Shown here one piece after another: positions 54,050 to 62,579 of a DNA stretch of 64,000 bases. The stretch spans positions 377,001 to 441,000 of the forward strand of contig NZ_PPCW01000005.1 in NCBI RefSeq assembly GCF_002959755.1, read 5' to 3'. Position numbers and translations under genes: made by a program. This DNA is from Veillonella sp. T11011-6 (lineage in GTDB: Bacteria > Bacillota > Negativicutes > Veillonellales > Veillonellaceae). The notes below the pieces were generated by a model. The model was given only the letters and a program-made list of their open reading frames with translations. It had not been told where the DNA came from and ran no database searches. The stretch's first letter is position 1, and every line of letters begins with the position of its first letter.

Positions 54050-55391
54050 TAGCTTGTCAGAAAAACTGCAAGAAGCCTTTCAATCCTTGAAGGGGAAGGG
54101 CAAAATTACTGAAGATGATGTCAATCTTGCGTTGCGTCAAGTGCGTACTGCATTACTAGAAGCAGACGTTAACTTTATGGTTGCGAAGGACTTCGTTAAA
54201 TCCATTAAGGAAAAGGCCCTTGGTGAAGAGGTGTTCGGTTCCTTGAATCCAGCACAAACGGTTATTAAAATCGTAAATGACGAGTTAACGGCGTTATTGG
54301 GCGGTACACAAAGTCGTATCATGATTTCCAGTAAGCCACCAACAATTATTATGCTCGTTGGTTTACAAGGTGCTGGTAAAACTACTACAGCTGGTAAATT
54401 GGCAGTATACCTTCGCAAACAAGGTAAACATCCAATGCTCGTAGCGGCCGACGTATATCGTCCAGCTGCGATTACTCAATTGCAAGTTGTAGGTAAGCAA
54501 ATCGATATCCCAGTATTTGCTGATGAAACACCTGGTGCCAATCCAGTAGACATTGCACGCCGCGCTGTAGAGCAAAGCACGCATATGTTGAAAGATGTTG
54601 TTATCATCGATACAGCTGGTCGCTTGGCTATAGACGAAGTCCTTATGGATGAGTTATCCAACATTAAAGCCGCTGTTCGACCTCATGAAATTCTACTCGT
54701 TGTAGACTCCATGATCGGTCAAGATGCGGTAACAACGGCACAAACGTTTAATGAAAAATTAGGCGTTGACGGTGTTATCCTCACTAAACTCGATGGTGAT
54801 GCGCGCGGTGGTGCTGCATTATCCATCAAAGCTGTAACAGGCTTGCCAATTAAGTTCACTGGTGTGAGCGAAAAAATGGATGGCTTCGATGTATTCTATC
54901 CAGACCGCATGGCTTCTCGTATCCTCGATTTGGGCGACTTTAAAACATTGATTGAAAATGTACAAGGCGCTATCGATGAAGAAGAAGCTCGTGAAATGGC
55001 TAAGAAAATGGCGAAAAACAATTTCACCTTGGATGACTTCTTGAAACAGATGAACCAAGTAAGGAAGTTAGGGCCATTACAAAATATTATTGGTATGTTG
55101 CCAGGCATGGGACAAATTAAGGATCAATTGAAAGACCTTGATTTGAACAGTAAAGAGGTTCGCCGTATTGAGGCCATCATTACATCCATGACGGCAGCAG
55201 AGCGAGAAAATCCAAGTATTCTTAATGGTTCTCGCCGCAAGCGTATTGCGTTAGGTTCTGGTACTCAGGTACAAGATGTAAATCGCTTGTTGAAACAATT
55301 TGAAGAAGCGCGGAAGATGATGAAGCGCATGCAAGGTTTACGTGGCGGTAAGGGCGGCTTCCCTGGAATGCCTAAATTACCGTTTATGTAA
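54039..55391 (+). CDS. ffh: Signal recognition particle protein Ffh
   Basis: Ffh recognises signal sequences on ribosomes and targets them to FtsY and the Sec translocon. The 450-residue protein has the N domain (about 1-90) and the G domain with GLQGAGKTTTAGKLA (about 108-122), VAADVYRPAAITQL, DTAGR and TKLDGDARGG. The Met-rich M domain (about 300-450) includes LPGMGQIKDQL, GSRRKRIALGSG and the final GMPKLPFM. Confidence 0.98.
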   Translation: MAFDSLSEKLQEAFQSLKGKGKITEDDVNLALRQVRTALLEADVNFMVAKDFVKSIKEKALGEEVFGSLNPAQTVIKIVNDELTALLGGTQSRIMISSKPPTIIMLVGLQGAGKTTTAGKLAVYLRKQGKHPMLVAADVYRPAAITQLQVVGKQIDIPVFADETPGANPVDIARRAVEQSTHMLKDVVIIDTAGRLAIDEVLMDELSNIKAAVRPHEILLVVDSMIGQDAVTTAQTFNEKLGVDGVILTKLDGDARGGAALSIKAVTGLPIKFTGVSEKMDGFDVFYPDRMASRILDLGDFKTLIENVQGAIDEEEAREMAKKMAKNNFTLDDFLKQMNQVRKLGPLQNIIGMLPGMGQIKDQLKDLDLNSKEVRRIEAIITSMTAAERENPSILNGSRRKRIALGSGTQVQDVNRLLKQFEEARKMMKRMQGLRGGKGGFPGMPKLPFM

Positions 55392-55450
55392 TACATGGGC
55401 AGGGGCGCTGAACCTGTCCACCCATATCAGTATAAGGAGGTGAATTTCAC

Positions 55451-55714
55451 ATGTTAAAAATTCGTTTGACTCGTTTAGGTGCTAAAAAAGCTCCTTTCTA
55501 CCGTATCGTTGTTGCTGACGCACGTGCTCCACGTGAAGGTCGTCCTGTTGACACTATTGGTCAATATGATGCTACTAAACAACCAGCTATCGTTAATGTA
55601 GACGAAGAAAAAGCTTTGGCTTGGTTAGCTAAAGGTGCTCAGCCTACTGACACTGTTCGCTCCTTGTTCAAAAAACAAGGCGTTATGCAAAAATTTGCTG
55701 ACGCTAAAAAGTAA
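55451..55714 (+). CDS. rpsP: Ribosomal protein S16
   Basis: This 87-residue protein of the 30S subunit opens with [28 protein letters not shown]-type sequence and the IGQYD segment. Length is typical. AAGGAGGTG lies upstream, a very strong ribosome site as expected for a ribosomal protein. No terminator is seen between ffh and rpsP. Confidence 0.98.
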   Translation: MLKIRLTRLGAKKAPFYRIVVADARAPREGRPVDTIGQYDATKQPAIVNVDEEKALAWLAKGAQPTDTVRSLFKKQGVMQKFADAKK

Positions 55715-55735
55715 TTAATAGAGAGGCATACTGTG

Positions 55736-55963
55736 ATGATAGAATTAATTTCATTAATTGCGAAATCATTAGTGAAGCAGCCTGATGCCGTATCTGTTAC
55801 CATGGTCCAAAAGGGGAATATGGAAGTTTACGAACTTCATGTAGCCCCAGAGGATATGGGCAAAGTCATCGGAAAGCAAGGACGAATAGCGAAAGCGATT
55901 CGCGCTGTGGTGAAAGCGGCGGCTATTAAAGAGAACAAAAAGATATCTGTTGATATTGTCTAA
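55736..55963 (+). CDS. khpA: KH-domain RNA-binding protein KhpA
   Basis: The 75-residue protein is a single KH domain with the GXXG loop in GKVIGKQGRIAKAIRAVVKAA (about 45-65). KhpA pairs with KhpB (Jag) in Firmicutes and affects cell elongation and small-RNA action. GTG 55733 and ATG 55736 are both possible after GAGAGG; the ATG matches the usual protein start (MIELISLIAKSLV). Position between rpsP and rimM is conserved. Confidence 0.93.
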   Translation: MIELISLIAKSLVKQPDAVSVTMVQKGNMEVYELHVAPEDMGKVIGKQGRIAKAIRAVVKAAAIKENKKISVDIV

Positions 55964-55977
55964 AAGGGAGTATTCCA

Positions 55978-56385
55978 ATGGAAGAAATGACATTACGTGT
56001 CCCTGTAGCAGTAAAAGCAAAAGTAACAGAAGACTTGAAAGCGAAGATTGTATCCGATCTTGAAACTCGCCTTGATATGGTGAATAAAGATTTGGAAGCA
56101 ATTGAGTTCCAAGCTCAACGTATTTTGGCTGATGCGGCTAAAGTTGATGCTACAAGCCTTACTGCAATTCGTCAACAAATCGACGAAGAGAAAAATAAAC
56201 GCTTGGCTTTCAAAGAAGAAGTAACAGCTAAATTGAAAGACGCTCAAGAATTATCCTTAGGAACTGAAATTCCTCAAGGTACATTAGAGCAAACAGTTAC
56301 CGTTAAAATCGGGGATAATTTGGATGCCATGATGGGCGCTGAAATCCTATTAGAAGACGGTAAAATCGTTGCGTTTCGTCAATAA
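55978..56385 (+). CDS. ylqD: YlqD-family protein
   Basis: The 135-residue protein has a short N-terminal strand (TLRVPVAVKAKVTEDLKA), a long helical coiled-coil middle (about 20-85) and a C-terminal beta part (VTVKIGDNLDAMMGAEILLEDGKIVAF). This is the arrangement of YlqD (PF11068), found between khpA and rimM in Firmicutes. Function is unknown; context suggests translation or ribosome maturation. Its stop overlaps the rimM start by one base. Confidence 0.85.
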   Translation: MEEMTLRVPVAVKAKVTEDLKAKIVSDLETRLDMVNKDLEAIEFQAQRILADAAKVDATSLTAIRQQIDEEKNKRLAFKEEVTAKLKDAQELSLGTEIPQGTLEQTVTVKIGDNLDAMMGAEILLEDGKIVAFRQ

Positions 56386-56882
56386 TGAAGCCTAACGATT
56401 TCATCACAATAGGTGTTATCATCGCCCCGCACGGCGTGCGGGGTGATCTTCGTATTATGCCTCAAACCGATTTCCCAGAACGGTTTATGCATATGGATGC
56501 CTGTTACATCGATGGTAAAGAATACCACGTTGCATCCGCACGATTTCACAAACAATTTGTATTAGCATCCTTTAAGGAAATTCCTGATCGCAACACGGCT
56601 GAATTATTCGGTAAGAAAGAAATTCAAGTACGCCGTGAAGACTTAGTTGAATTGCCAGAAGGTCGCTATTACATCTTTGATATTATTGGTCTCGAAGTAC
56701 AAGATACAAAGGGCAATGTGCTTGGCACAGTGACTGATGTATTACAACCGGGTGCTAATGATGTCTATGTGGTTTCCAAAGATGGGGAACCAGATCAATT
56801 ATTTGCAGCCATTGAAGATGTTGTTAAAGACATTGACGTGGAAAATAATTTAATGATCGTAGATCCGCCTGAATGGATATAA
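56385..56882 (+). CDS. rimM: 16S rRNA processing protein RimM
   Basis: RimM helps mature the head of the 30S subunit and binds S19. The 165-residue protein has the N-terminal RimM domain (GVIIAPHGVRGDLRIMPQTDFPERF) and a PRC-barrel (YYIFDIIGLEVQDTKGNVLGTVTDVL). Length is normal. The last codons and stop lie inside the operon terminator hairpin. Confidence 0.96.
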   Translation: MKPNDFITIGVIIAPHGVRGDLRIMPQTDFPERFMHMDACYIDGKEYHVASARFHKQFVLASFKEIPDRNTAELFGKKEIQVRREDLVELPEGRYYIFDIIGLEVQDTKGNVLGTVTDVLQPGANDVYVVSKDGEPDQLFAAIEDVVKDIDVENNLMIVDPPEWI

Positions 56883-56899
56883 TCCTTTAGGCGGTTTTG
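56865..56899 (+). terminator. Terminator overlapping the end of rimM
   Basis: CCGCCT 56865-56870 pairs with AGGCGG 56889-56894, with an inner GGAT/ATCC pairing, followed by TTTTGTTTT. The rimM stop codon (56880-56882) is in the loop region, so translating ribosomes could affect its formation. Confidence 0.75.
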
Positions 56900-57002
56900 T
56901 TTTATCTACATATAGGTATATTATGGTAAAAGTTATATAATATAGCTATATATAGATAATGCTAATGAGTTTATGTGAGTTAATAAGTATAGGGGACGGT
57001 CT

Positions 57003-57833
57003 ATGCGTATCGATATCGTATCTTTATTTCCTGAGTTTTTTGATGCCTTTTTTAGTCATTCCATCATAAAACGGGCTATCGAAGCGGAACGATTGTCTAT
57101 GGGTGTAACTAACCCTCGAGATTTTAGTCACAATAAACATGGTCAAGTTGATGATACGCCATATGGTGGTGGTGCAGGTATGCTCATGATGGCACCTCCC
57201 ATTTTTGAAGCGGTGGAATCTGTTATTGCTCAATATGACAATACCCTTAACAGTACCTATACTACCGATGAGATGTGTGATGAAATGAGTCTTATTGGTA
57301 ATCCTAGTGAAAGTATACGACGTCGTATTATTTTCATGGGACCTACAGGCCAGCCTTTCACACAGGAGAAGGCTCGTGAACTAGCTACATACGATCAAAT
57401 AGTCCTCATTTGTGGCCATTATGAAGGTGTAGACTATCGTGTAGAGGAACATTTAGTAGATGAAACGATTTCTATTGGTGATTATGTATTAACTGGTGGC
57501 GAGTTGCCAGCTATGGTTGTAGCCGATGCAGTAGCGCGCATGATCCCCGGCGTACTAGGTGCGGCGAGTGGGGCACAGGAGGATTCTTTTTATGAACCTC
57601 TGTTAGAATGCCCTCAATATACAAAGCCCCCTGAATTTAGAGGCTGGGCTGTTCCAGATGTATTGAGAAGTGGTCATCATAAAAATATTGCTACTTGGCG
57701 TCAAAAAGAAGCTCTTAAAAGAACTCGGTTGTTACGTCCAGATTTATTGGAACGTCCATTAACAAAAGAAGAGATTAAGCTTTTAAAAGAGATAGTTGAG
57801 GAAGAGTCTGTAAGACTTAAAGGTGAAGAATGA
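57003..57833 (+). CDS. trmD: tRNA (guanine-N1)-methyltransferase TrmD
   Basis: TrmD methylates G37 of tRNAs and prevents frameshifts. The 276-residue SPOUT protein has [30 protein letters not shown] (about 49-62), the AdoMet knot [10 protein letters not shown] (about 139-148) and [16 protein letters not shown]. About 20-25 extra residues (around 78-103, [15 protein letters not shown] and following) lie before the second strand of the knot ([11 protein letters not shown]) and are absent from typical TrmD of about 240-255 residues. TATAAT at 56936-56941 may be its -10. It overlaps the next gene by four bases. Confidence 0.95.
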   Translation: MRIDIVSLFPEFFDAFFSHSIIKRAIEAERLSMGVTNPRDFSHNKHGQVDDTPYGGGAGMLMMAPPIFEAVESVIAQYDNTLNSTYTTDEMCDEMSLIGNPSESIRRRIIFMGPTGQPFTQEKARELATYDQIVLICGHYEGVDYRVEEHLVDETISIGDYVLTGGELPAMVVADAVARMIPGVLGAASGAQEDSFYEPLLECPQYTKPPEFRGWAVPDVLRSGHHKNIATWRQKEALKRTRLLRPDLLERPLTKEEIKLLKEIVEEESVRLKGEE

Positions 57834-58483
57834 AAGCGTTAGTATTAGGCGCCACTGGTGCAGTTGGACGTCATATTGTAGACACGTTAATTGATAATCA
57901 TGAGATTCAAGACATTCATGTATTTGTACGTCGTCCAGTAACATATACATCTCCAAAGGTAACAGTTCATATTGTTAATTTTGATGAACCTCGTGAATGG
58001 GCACACTTAGTGACAGGGGATATTTTATTCTCTGCTATGGGTACAAACCGTAAACAAGCGGGCTCTAAAGAAGCACAATGGACCGTAGATTATACGTATC
58101 AGTATGAAATGGCACGCATTGCAGCTCAAAATGGTGTGAAAAAATATGGTTTAGTATCCTCTTTGGGAGCAAATCCAAAGTCTCCATTCTTCTATATGTC
58201 CATGAAAGGACAATTGGAAGATGTTATTTTAGAGTTGCCCTTTGAAGCGATTGTTATTGCTCGTCCAGCTACATTGATTCGAGAAGAACCTAAGTTGGTG
58301 GAACGCATTAGCTGTGCTGTATTTGGTGTTATCAACAAAGCTCATATATTAATGAGCCAAGAACCCGTAAAGACGGCTGACGTAGCAAATGTCCTTGTAA
58401 AAGCTACAATAGGGCAGCAGTATGGCATTTCCATTATTGAAAATGAAACGATTCATGAGCGGATAGGCTATTTTAAAGCTTAA
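57830..58483 (+). CDS. NAD(P)-binding Rossmann-fold protein (HTATIP2/SDR-like)
   Basis: The 217-residue protein begins with the dinucleotide-binding motif [17 protein letters not shown] (about 4-20). It carries [19 protein letters not shown] (about 65-83) and the [22 protein letters not shown] segment typical of the atypical SDR group around human HTATIP2. These are oxidoreductase-like proteins of poorly known substrate. It overlaps trmD by four bases, so the two are co-translated, but no functional link is known. Confidence 0.8.
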   Translation: MKALVLGATGAVGRHIVDTLIDNHEIQDIHVFVRRPVTYTSPKVTVHIVNFDEPREWAHLVTGDILFSAMGTNRKQAGSKEAQWTVDYTYQYEMARIAAQNGVKKYGLVSSLGANPKSPFFYMSMKGQLEDVILELPFEAIVIARPATLIREEPKLVERISCAVFGVINKAHILMSQEPVKTADVANVLVKATIGQQYGISIIENETIHERIGYFKA

Positions 58484-58557
58484 TTTCATTAAATCCCGTT
58501 TTGGAGAGGGAATAGGCCGAGATCCATATGATTTTACCTATTCGAGCGAGGTTATGT

Positions 58558-59628
58558 ATGGAGTTTAATTGTTGTGATGTCCTTGAGGTACAGGGCAGTC
58601 GTTATGTAATAACTGAAAAAATTAAATATAATGAGATTATTCCAAAAGCAGATCAGGAACAGGCCTATAAAGCTAAGCCGTCAATGCAAAAATCACCTGG
58701 AGATTATTGGCACGAATATGGTCTCGAGGATGTTGAGGGGTCCGATAAAATATGGGTTACCATTGAATACAATGATAATGAATGGTGCACTGTATCTAGA
58801 ACATCTTATCGTAAGCGTGCACCGAAGGGCTTTACATTACATCAAATTGGTTTGGAAAAGGTTGTAGATGTAGATGGTGATAGTGGTGCTTCCGTAGGTG
58901 ATCGAGCTGGCTATAAGGAATATCAATTGCCTTGTGAAGGCGGTGCTAGTGTATTCTTTGAAGAAAACTGGTTTAAAGGGGAGAAGATGTTCGCCGAAGG
59001 GGCACGTGTTCCTTTGAGGAATATTCGTCTCTGTAATGATGCAGAAGCTAATGCTATTAGTAAAAAGAAACGGAATCAACGGCTGAAAAAACGCTTTGAA
59101 GGAGTTGCTACTTCTATAGGGATCGGTGTATTATTTTTACTATTTCTGTTTTGGTCGGACAATGATTTGTCTTGGCATAGTATACGCGCTATGTTTGGAG
59201 TGCCTTATACGGCAAAAGAACATATGCATGACACATCTGCATATTATACAAAAACAGATTCGGATGGCGATTATGTATACACGTCTTCGTTGGACCCTGT
59301 TAGCACCGCATTAGATTTGATTGATTCTGTGAATGGTGATATTAAAAATGAGCGAGACAACTTAGAAGAGGGACATGAAGTTATTGTATTTTATTCTGGG
59401 GACTTGGTGTATATCATTACCAATACGGATGGACAAACTAAGGTTAAGGTATGTGAACAATCAAAATTGACACAAGAGGATTGGAAAATTATTGATCGTA
59501 CATTAATCAGCTCTCATATACTAGATAACTATGCGACCATGGTTCGACTAGGGGATAATACGGGACGCGAACGGTTGTATCCTACCAGCAACTCTAATAA
59601 CACATCCAATACAAAATTATATTATTAG
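58558..59628 (+). CDS. DUF4178-like membrane protein (yjfK position)
   Basis: The 356-residue protein has an N-terminal beta-rich region (about 1-160) resembling DUF4178 (DYWHEYGLEDVEGSDKIWVTIEYND, then FEENWFKGEKMFAEGARV). A basic stretch, one membrane helix (about 182-200; GIGVLFLLFLFW) and a C-terminal region of unknown type follow. It lacks a signal peptide. ATG 58558 is chosen because GAGG is six bases upstream; an in-frame ATG at 58528 exists. In E. coli the DUF2491 protein YjfK holds the same place before YjfL-YjfM-YjfC. The domain call is by eye. Confidence 0.6.
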   Translation: MEFNCCDVLEVQGSRYVITEKIKYNEIIPKADQEQAYKAKPSMQKSPGDYWHEYGLEDVEGSDKIWVTIEYNDNEWCTVSRTSYRKRAPKGFTLHQIGLEKVVDVDGDSGASVGDRAGYKEYQLPCEGGASVFFEENWFKGEKMFAEGARVPLRNIRLCNDAEANAISKKKRNQRLKKRFEGVATSIGIGVLFLLFLFWSDNDLSWHSIRAMFGVPYTAKEHMHDTSAYYTKTDSDGDYVYTSSLDPVSTALDLIDSVNGDIKNERDNLEEGHEVIVFYSGDLVYIITNTDGQTKVKVCEQSKLTQEDWKIIDRTLISSHILDNYATMVRLGDNTGRERLYPTSNSNNTSNTKLYY

Positions 59629-59638
59629 GAGGCTTATT

Positions 59639-60070
59639 ATGATTTATATACCAGATGTATTATTGACGATTTTTTATGCTTGTTTTGGAATTTTTCTAAT
59701 GTTAACAGCTAATACTGTTATTGATTTCTTTGTACCCGGCAAATTCAGCGAAGAAATTAAACGTGGTAACTGTGCTGTAGCATGGCTCTCAGCGGGTTCA
59801 TTTATCGGTATTGGTGAAATTTTGCGCGCTGTCATCATGTCTCCTGTAGTGACTACTGCTGATACATCTTTATTGCATGGTGTGGTGGCCAGTATCGTAT
59901 ATGCTATTTTAGGCATTATATTGTTTGTAACAGGCTATATGTTTATTAATTTATGGCATCGAAAATATAATTTATCTGAAGAGATTATGCGTGGTAATAC
60001 AGCAGCGGGTATCCTCGTTTTTGGCATCTTTGTAGGTCTTGCTCTCGTTATTAGTGGTGCTGTGCACTAA
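59639..60070 (+). CDS. DUF350 (YjfL-like) membrane protein
   Basis: The 143-residue protein has four membrane helices and is internally duplicated. Each half has a pair of helices joined by an EEI-x-RGN loop: EEIKRGNCAVA (Arg42-Gly-Asn44) and EEIMRGNTAAG (Arg118-Gly-Asn120). That double motif is the mark of DUF350, the family of E. coli YjfL. No biochemical function is established. AGGAGG precedes the ATG, and the gene lies between the DUF4178-like and tail-protein genes. Confidence 0.88.
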   Translation: MIYIPDVLLTIFYACFGIFLMLTANTVIDFFVPGKFSEEIKRGNCAVAWLSAGSFIGIGEILRAVIMSPVVTTADTSLLHGVVASIVYAILGIILFVTGYMFINLWHRKYNLSEEIMRGNTAAGILVFGIFVGLALVISGAVH

Positions 60071-60081
60071 GGGAGTGTCCT

Positions 60082-60642
60082 ATGTATAAGCCAAGTAAGA
60101 AAACTCTATACATAACGGGTGCCTTTGCCGCTGTAGCAGGTATCGTTGGTGTGTCTTCATACTGGAATGACATTGCTTATGTCGTATGTGATAAAATCTA
60201 TCCTGAAGCAAATGACGGGGAAGTTCGATTAAAGGATAATCAAGGTAATCGTTATTCTCTATTAAATCATGGAGATGGTAAAGAAACAGCTTTATATGAT
60301 GATAACCGGTCTGTTACATTTCACCGCGATACTAGTGGAAATTTAGTGTGGGACGCTGGTTTAGCTGGGCTGTTACCTAGTATTGCAGCAGGTTATTATA
60401 TTTTTCACGGATTTAATCCACCAACAGCGCGTATGGATGGACGAACTATGACCTATCGTGTGGCAGCTCCATTAAAACCCTATGAGGAGCCTAATGTATA
60501 TACAACAACAGGTTCAAATACGCATAGTTCTTTAGGACGACGTACGTATAAAGACTATGAGAAGCGTAGAAGTCAAAAAGCCTCTTCTATAGGTCAAAAG
60601 TCTGGCTTTGGTAGTGCAGGTGCACGTTCTAGTAGTTCCTAA
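60082..60642 (+). CDS. Membrane protein with Gly/Ser tail (yjfM position)
   Basis: The 186-residue protein has an N-terminal membrane helix (about 9-30), a short beta-rich region with many charged turns (about 45-90) and a second hydrophobic stretch (about 94-112). A polar basic tail ends in KSGFGSAGARSSSS. Proteins of the DUF1190 group (E. coli YgiB/YjfM), encoded next to YgiC/YjfC, also end in Gly/Ser/Phe-rich tails. Sequence similarity beyond that is not clear, so the relationship is inferred from position and tail. GGGAGTG precedes the ATG. Confidence 0.55.
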   Translation: MYKPSKKTLYITGAFAAVAGIVGVSSYWNDIAYVVCDKIYPEANDGEVRLKDNQGNRYSLLNHGDGKETALYDDNRSVTFHRDTSGNLVWDAGLAGLLPSIAAGYYIFHGFNPPTARMDGRTMTYRVAAPLKPYEEPNVYTTTGSNTHSSLGRRTYKDYEKRRSQKASSIGQKSGFGSAGARSSSS

Positions 60643-60656
60643 TGGAGGCCGATATT

Positions 60657-61958
60657 ATGAAATCGTATATAGATGAACTTGATACGAATATATTGCCCTT
60701 TGTAGATTATGAAGGCTATGATGATCGGTATCCTGCTCTTACTGCACAATCCTTTCCAGCCGAATTTTATGATGAAATACGACATGCATCGCGGATGTTA
60801 TTTCAAATATTTTGTAAAGCCGCTAAGGTATTTCAGCAGGCTCCTGATGAGTTCGCTCTCAATATGGATATGCCCGGAAATTTGATTCCCTATTTACATC
60901 GTGGGAATCCATTGGGCTTACCTACATGGTTATCTCGATTTGACTTTGTCCTTGATGATAGAGGACAATTGCGCATGGTCGAGATTAATGCGGATACACC
61001 CTGCTTTCTAATTGAAAGCTATTATGCTAATGGTGTAGCGGCACGATATTTCGATAAAGTAGATCCTAATATAGATGCTTATAATGAACTTGAACGTTTT
61101 TTGAAACGCGTATATGAAGGAACATCTCGTAAAAAATATAGTGTGACTAATAAACAACATAATATGATGACGGATAATGAAACAGAACCCTTTGTTTTCG
61201 GGTGCTTTCATGATTATTTAGAGGACTATGGAACTACACAGTTTCTCTTACAGGCTATGAAATCAGCATGCCCAGAAGCAGATGTTCGATTCCTATCCTT
61301 TTATGATATGGTCATTGATGATGAGGGTATTCTATTATCTGACGGTGGTCATGCAGCCAACCTGTATCGTTTACATCCCATGGAACTATTGATTGATGAA
61401 ACTACAGCAGATGGTGAACCACTAGGTGAAATGTTTTTAGATTTGTATAATGAATACCGCTTTAATCTATTTAATCCACCAGAGGCGATTATTTTACAGA
61501 ATAAATCGTTTATGTCCTTAGTGTATGCTCTATACTTAACAAACCAATTTTTTACTGCCCCTGAGCGAGATATTATCGAGCGCTATTTGACGCCGTCCTA
61601 TTTTGAAAGTGATTTCTCGAACCTTGATGATGGACTTTATATTCAAAAGGAAATTTGGGGCCGTGAAGGGCGAAATATTCAGGTTGTTCAAAAACGTGGA
61701 AATCAAGCTGAACTATACATGGAGAAATTTGTAGATAACTATGATGATATAGTTTGTCGGGACAGTAAAAAGGTTATGTATCAGGAATTCATTAAGCAGA
61801 AACATTTTACTCATACCGTAGATAGTGGTACGAAAGAAGGCTGTTTGACATTATCTTGCTTTATGCTTGGCGATCAAGCTTCTGCAGTCGGTTGTCGTTT
61901 TTCTCCAGAAGAGATTGCCGGTACTGAAGCTTATTTTGTACCGCTTTTAATCGATTAA
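60657..61958 (+). CDS. Glutathionylspermidine synthase-like ATP-grasp ligase (YjfC/YgiC type)
   Basis: This 433-residue protein contains only the synthetase half of the glutathionylspermidine synthase family, without the amidase domain. It shows RFDFVLDDRGQLRMVEINAD then TPCF (about 95-118), the ILQNKSFMSLVYALY segment, KEIWGREGRNIQVV (about 335-348) and a closing SCFMLGDQASAVGCRFS. These match E. coli YgiC/YjfC motifs, where ENADTPTS and GREG bind ATP and metal. Such enzymes are expected to form an amide bond; true substrate unknown. ATG 60657 is chosen because TGGAGG lies eight bases before. Confidence 0.85.
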   Translation: MKSYIDELDTNILPFVDYEGYDDRYPALTAQSFPAEFYDEIRHASRMLFQIFCKAAKVFQQAPDEFALNMDMPGNLIPYLHRGNPLGLPTWLSRFDFVLDDRGQLRMVEINADTPCFLIESYYANGVAARYFDKVDPNIDAYNELERFLKRVYEGTSRKKYSVTNKQHNMMTDNETEPFVFGCFHDYLEDYGTTQFLLQAMKSACPEADVRFLSFYDMVIDDEGILLSDGGHAANLYRLHPMELLIDETTADGEPLGEMFLDLYNEYRFNLFNPPEAIILQNKSFMSLVYALYLTNQFFTAPERDIIERYLTPSYFESDFSNLDDGLYIQKEIWGREGRNIQVVQKRGNQAELYMEKFVDNYDDIVCRDSKKVMYQEFIKQKHFTHTVDSGTKEGCLTLSCFMLGDQASAVGCRFSPEEIAGTEAYFVPLLID

Positions 61959-61997
61959 TTTTATTTTGTATTTTTATTGTTGTGGAGATATAGGGCT

Positions 61998-62570
61998 TTG
62001 GCTAATTTATATATTGGACTTGTTCATTATCCAATTATGAACAAGCATAAAGAGGTCATTACGACGGCCATTACAAATTATGATATTCACGATATTGCAC
62101 GAGCATCTATTACCTATGATGTATCTAAATATTTTGTGATTCACAATATACCTGCCCAGCGTGAGCTGGTGAGTACCATCATGGAACATTGGAAATCTGG
62201 ATTTGGTTCTACTTACAATCCAGATCGCAAGGATGCTTTCACCGGCGTGGAGTTGGTTAACTCTATTGCAGTAGCAGTGCGAATGATTGAAGACCTAGAA
62301 GGTATGAAACCTATTGTGGCGACAACAGATGCGCGTACCTATGATAATACAATTTCCTATGCACGGATGCGTGAACATCTTGAAAATGAGGGGCGCCCTG
62401 TGTTAGTATTATTTGGTACCGGTTATGGTATGACAAAAGAAACGATGGAAAGCTTTGACTATATTTTAGAACCTATATATGGCCATGGTGAATACAATCA
62501 TTTATCTGTGCGTAGTGCTGTATCGATTATCCTTGATCGGCTGCGGGGCGAGGCATGGTGGAATAAATAG
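61998..62570 (+). CDS. SPOUT-type RNA methyltransferase-like protein (PF09936-like)
   Basis: The 190-residue protein starts LANLYIGLVHYPIMNKHKEV then TTAITNYDIHDIARASITYDV, the pattern of the TM1570-like putative RNA methyltransferase family that usually follows trmD in clostridia and Thermotoga. A trefoil-knot-like end is seen in PVLVLFGTGYGM and YNHLSVRSAVSIILDRL. The start is probably TTG 61998, with GGAG ten bases upstream; an in-frame TTG at 61977 adds residues unlike the family. The target RNA is unknown. Confidence 0.8.
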   Translation: MANLYIGLVHYPIMNKHKEVITTAITNYDIHDIARASITYDVSKYFVIHNIPAQRELVSTIMEHWKSGFGSTYNPDRKDAFTGVELVNSIAVAVRMIEDLEGMKPIVATTDARTYDNTISYARMREHLENEGRPVLVLFGTGYGMTKETMESFDYILEPIYGHGEYNHLSVRSAVSIILDRLRGEAWWNK

Positions 62571-62579
62571 GAGGCGTCT

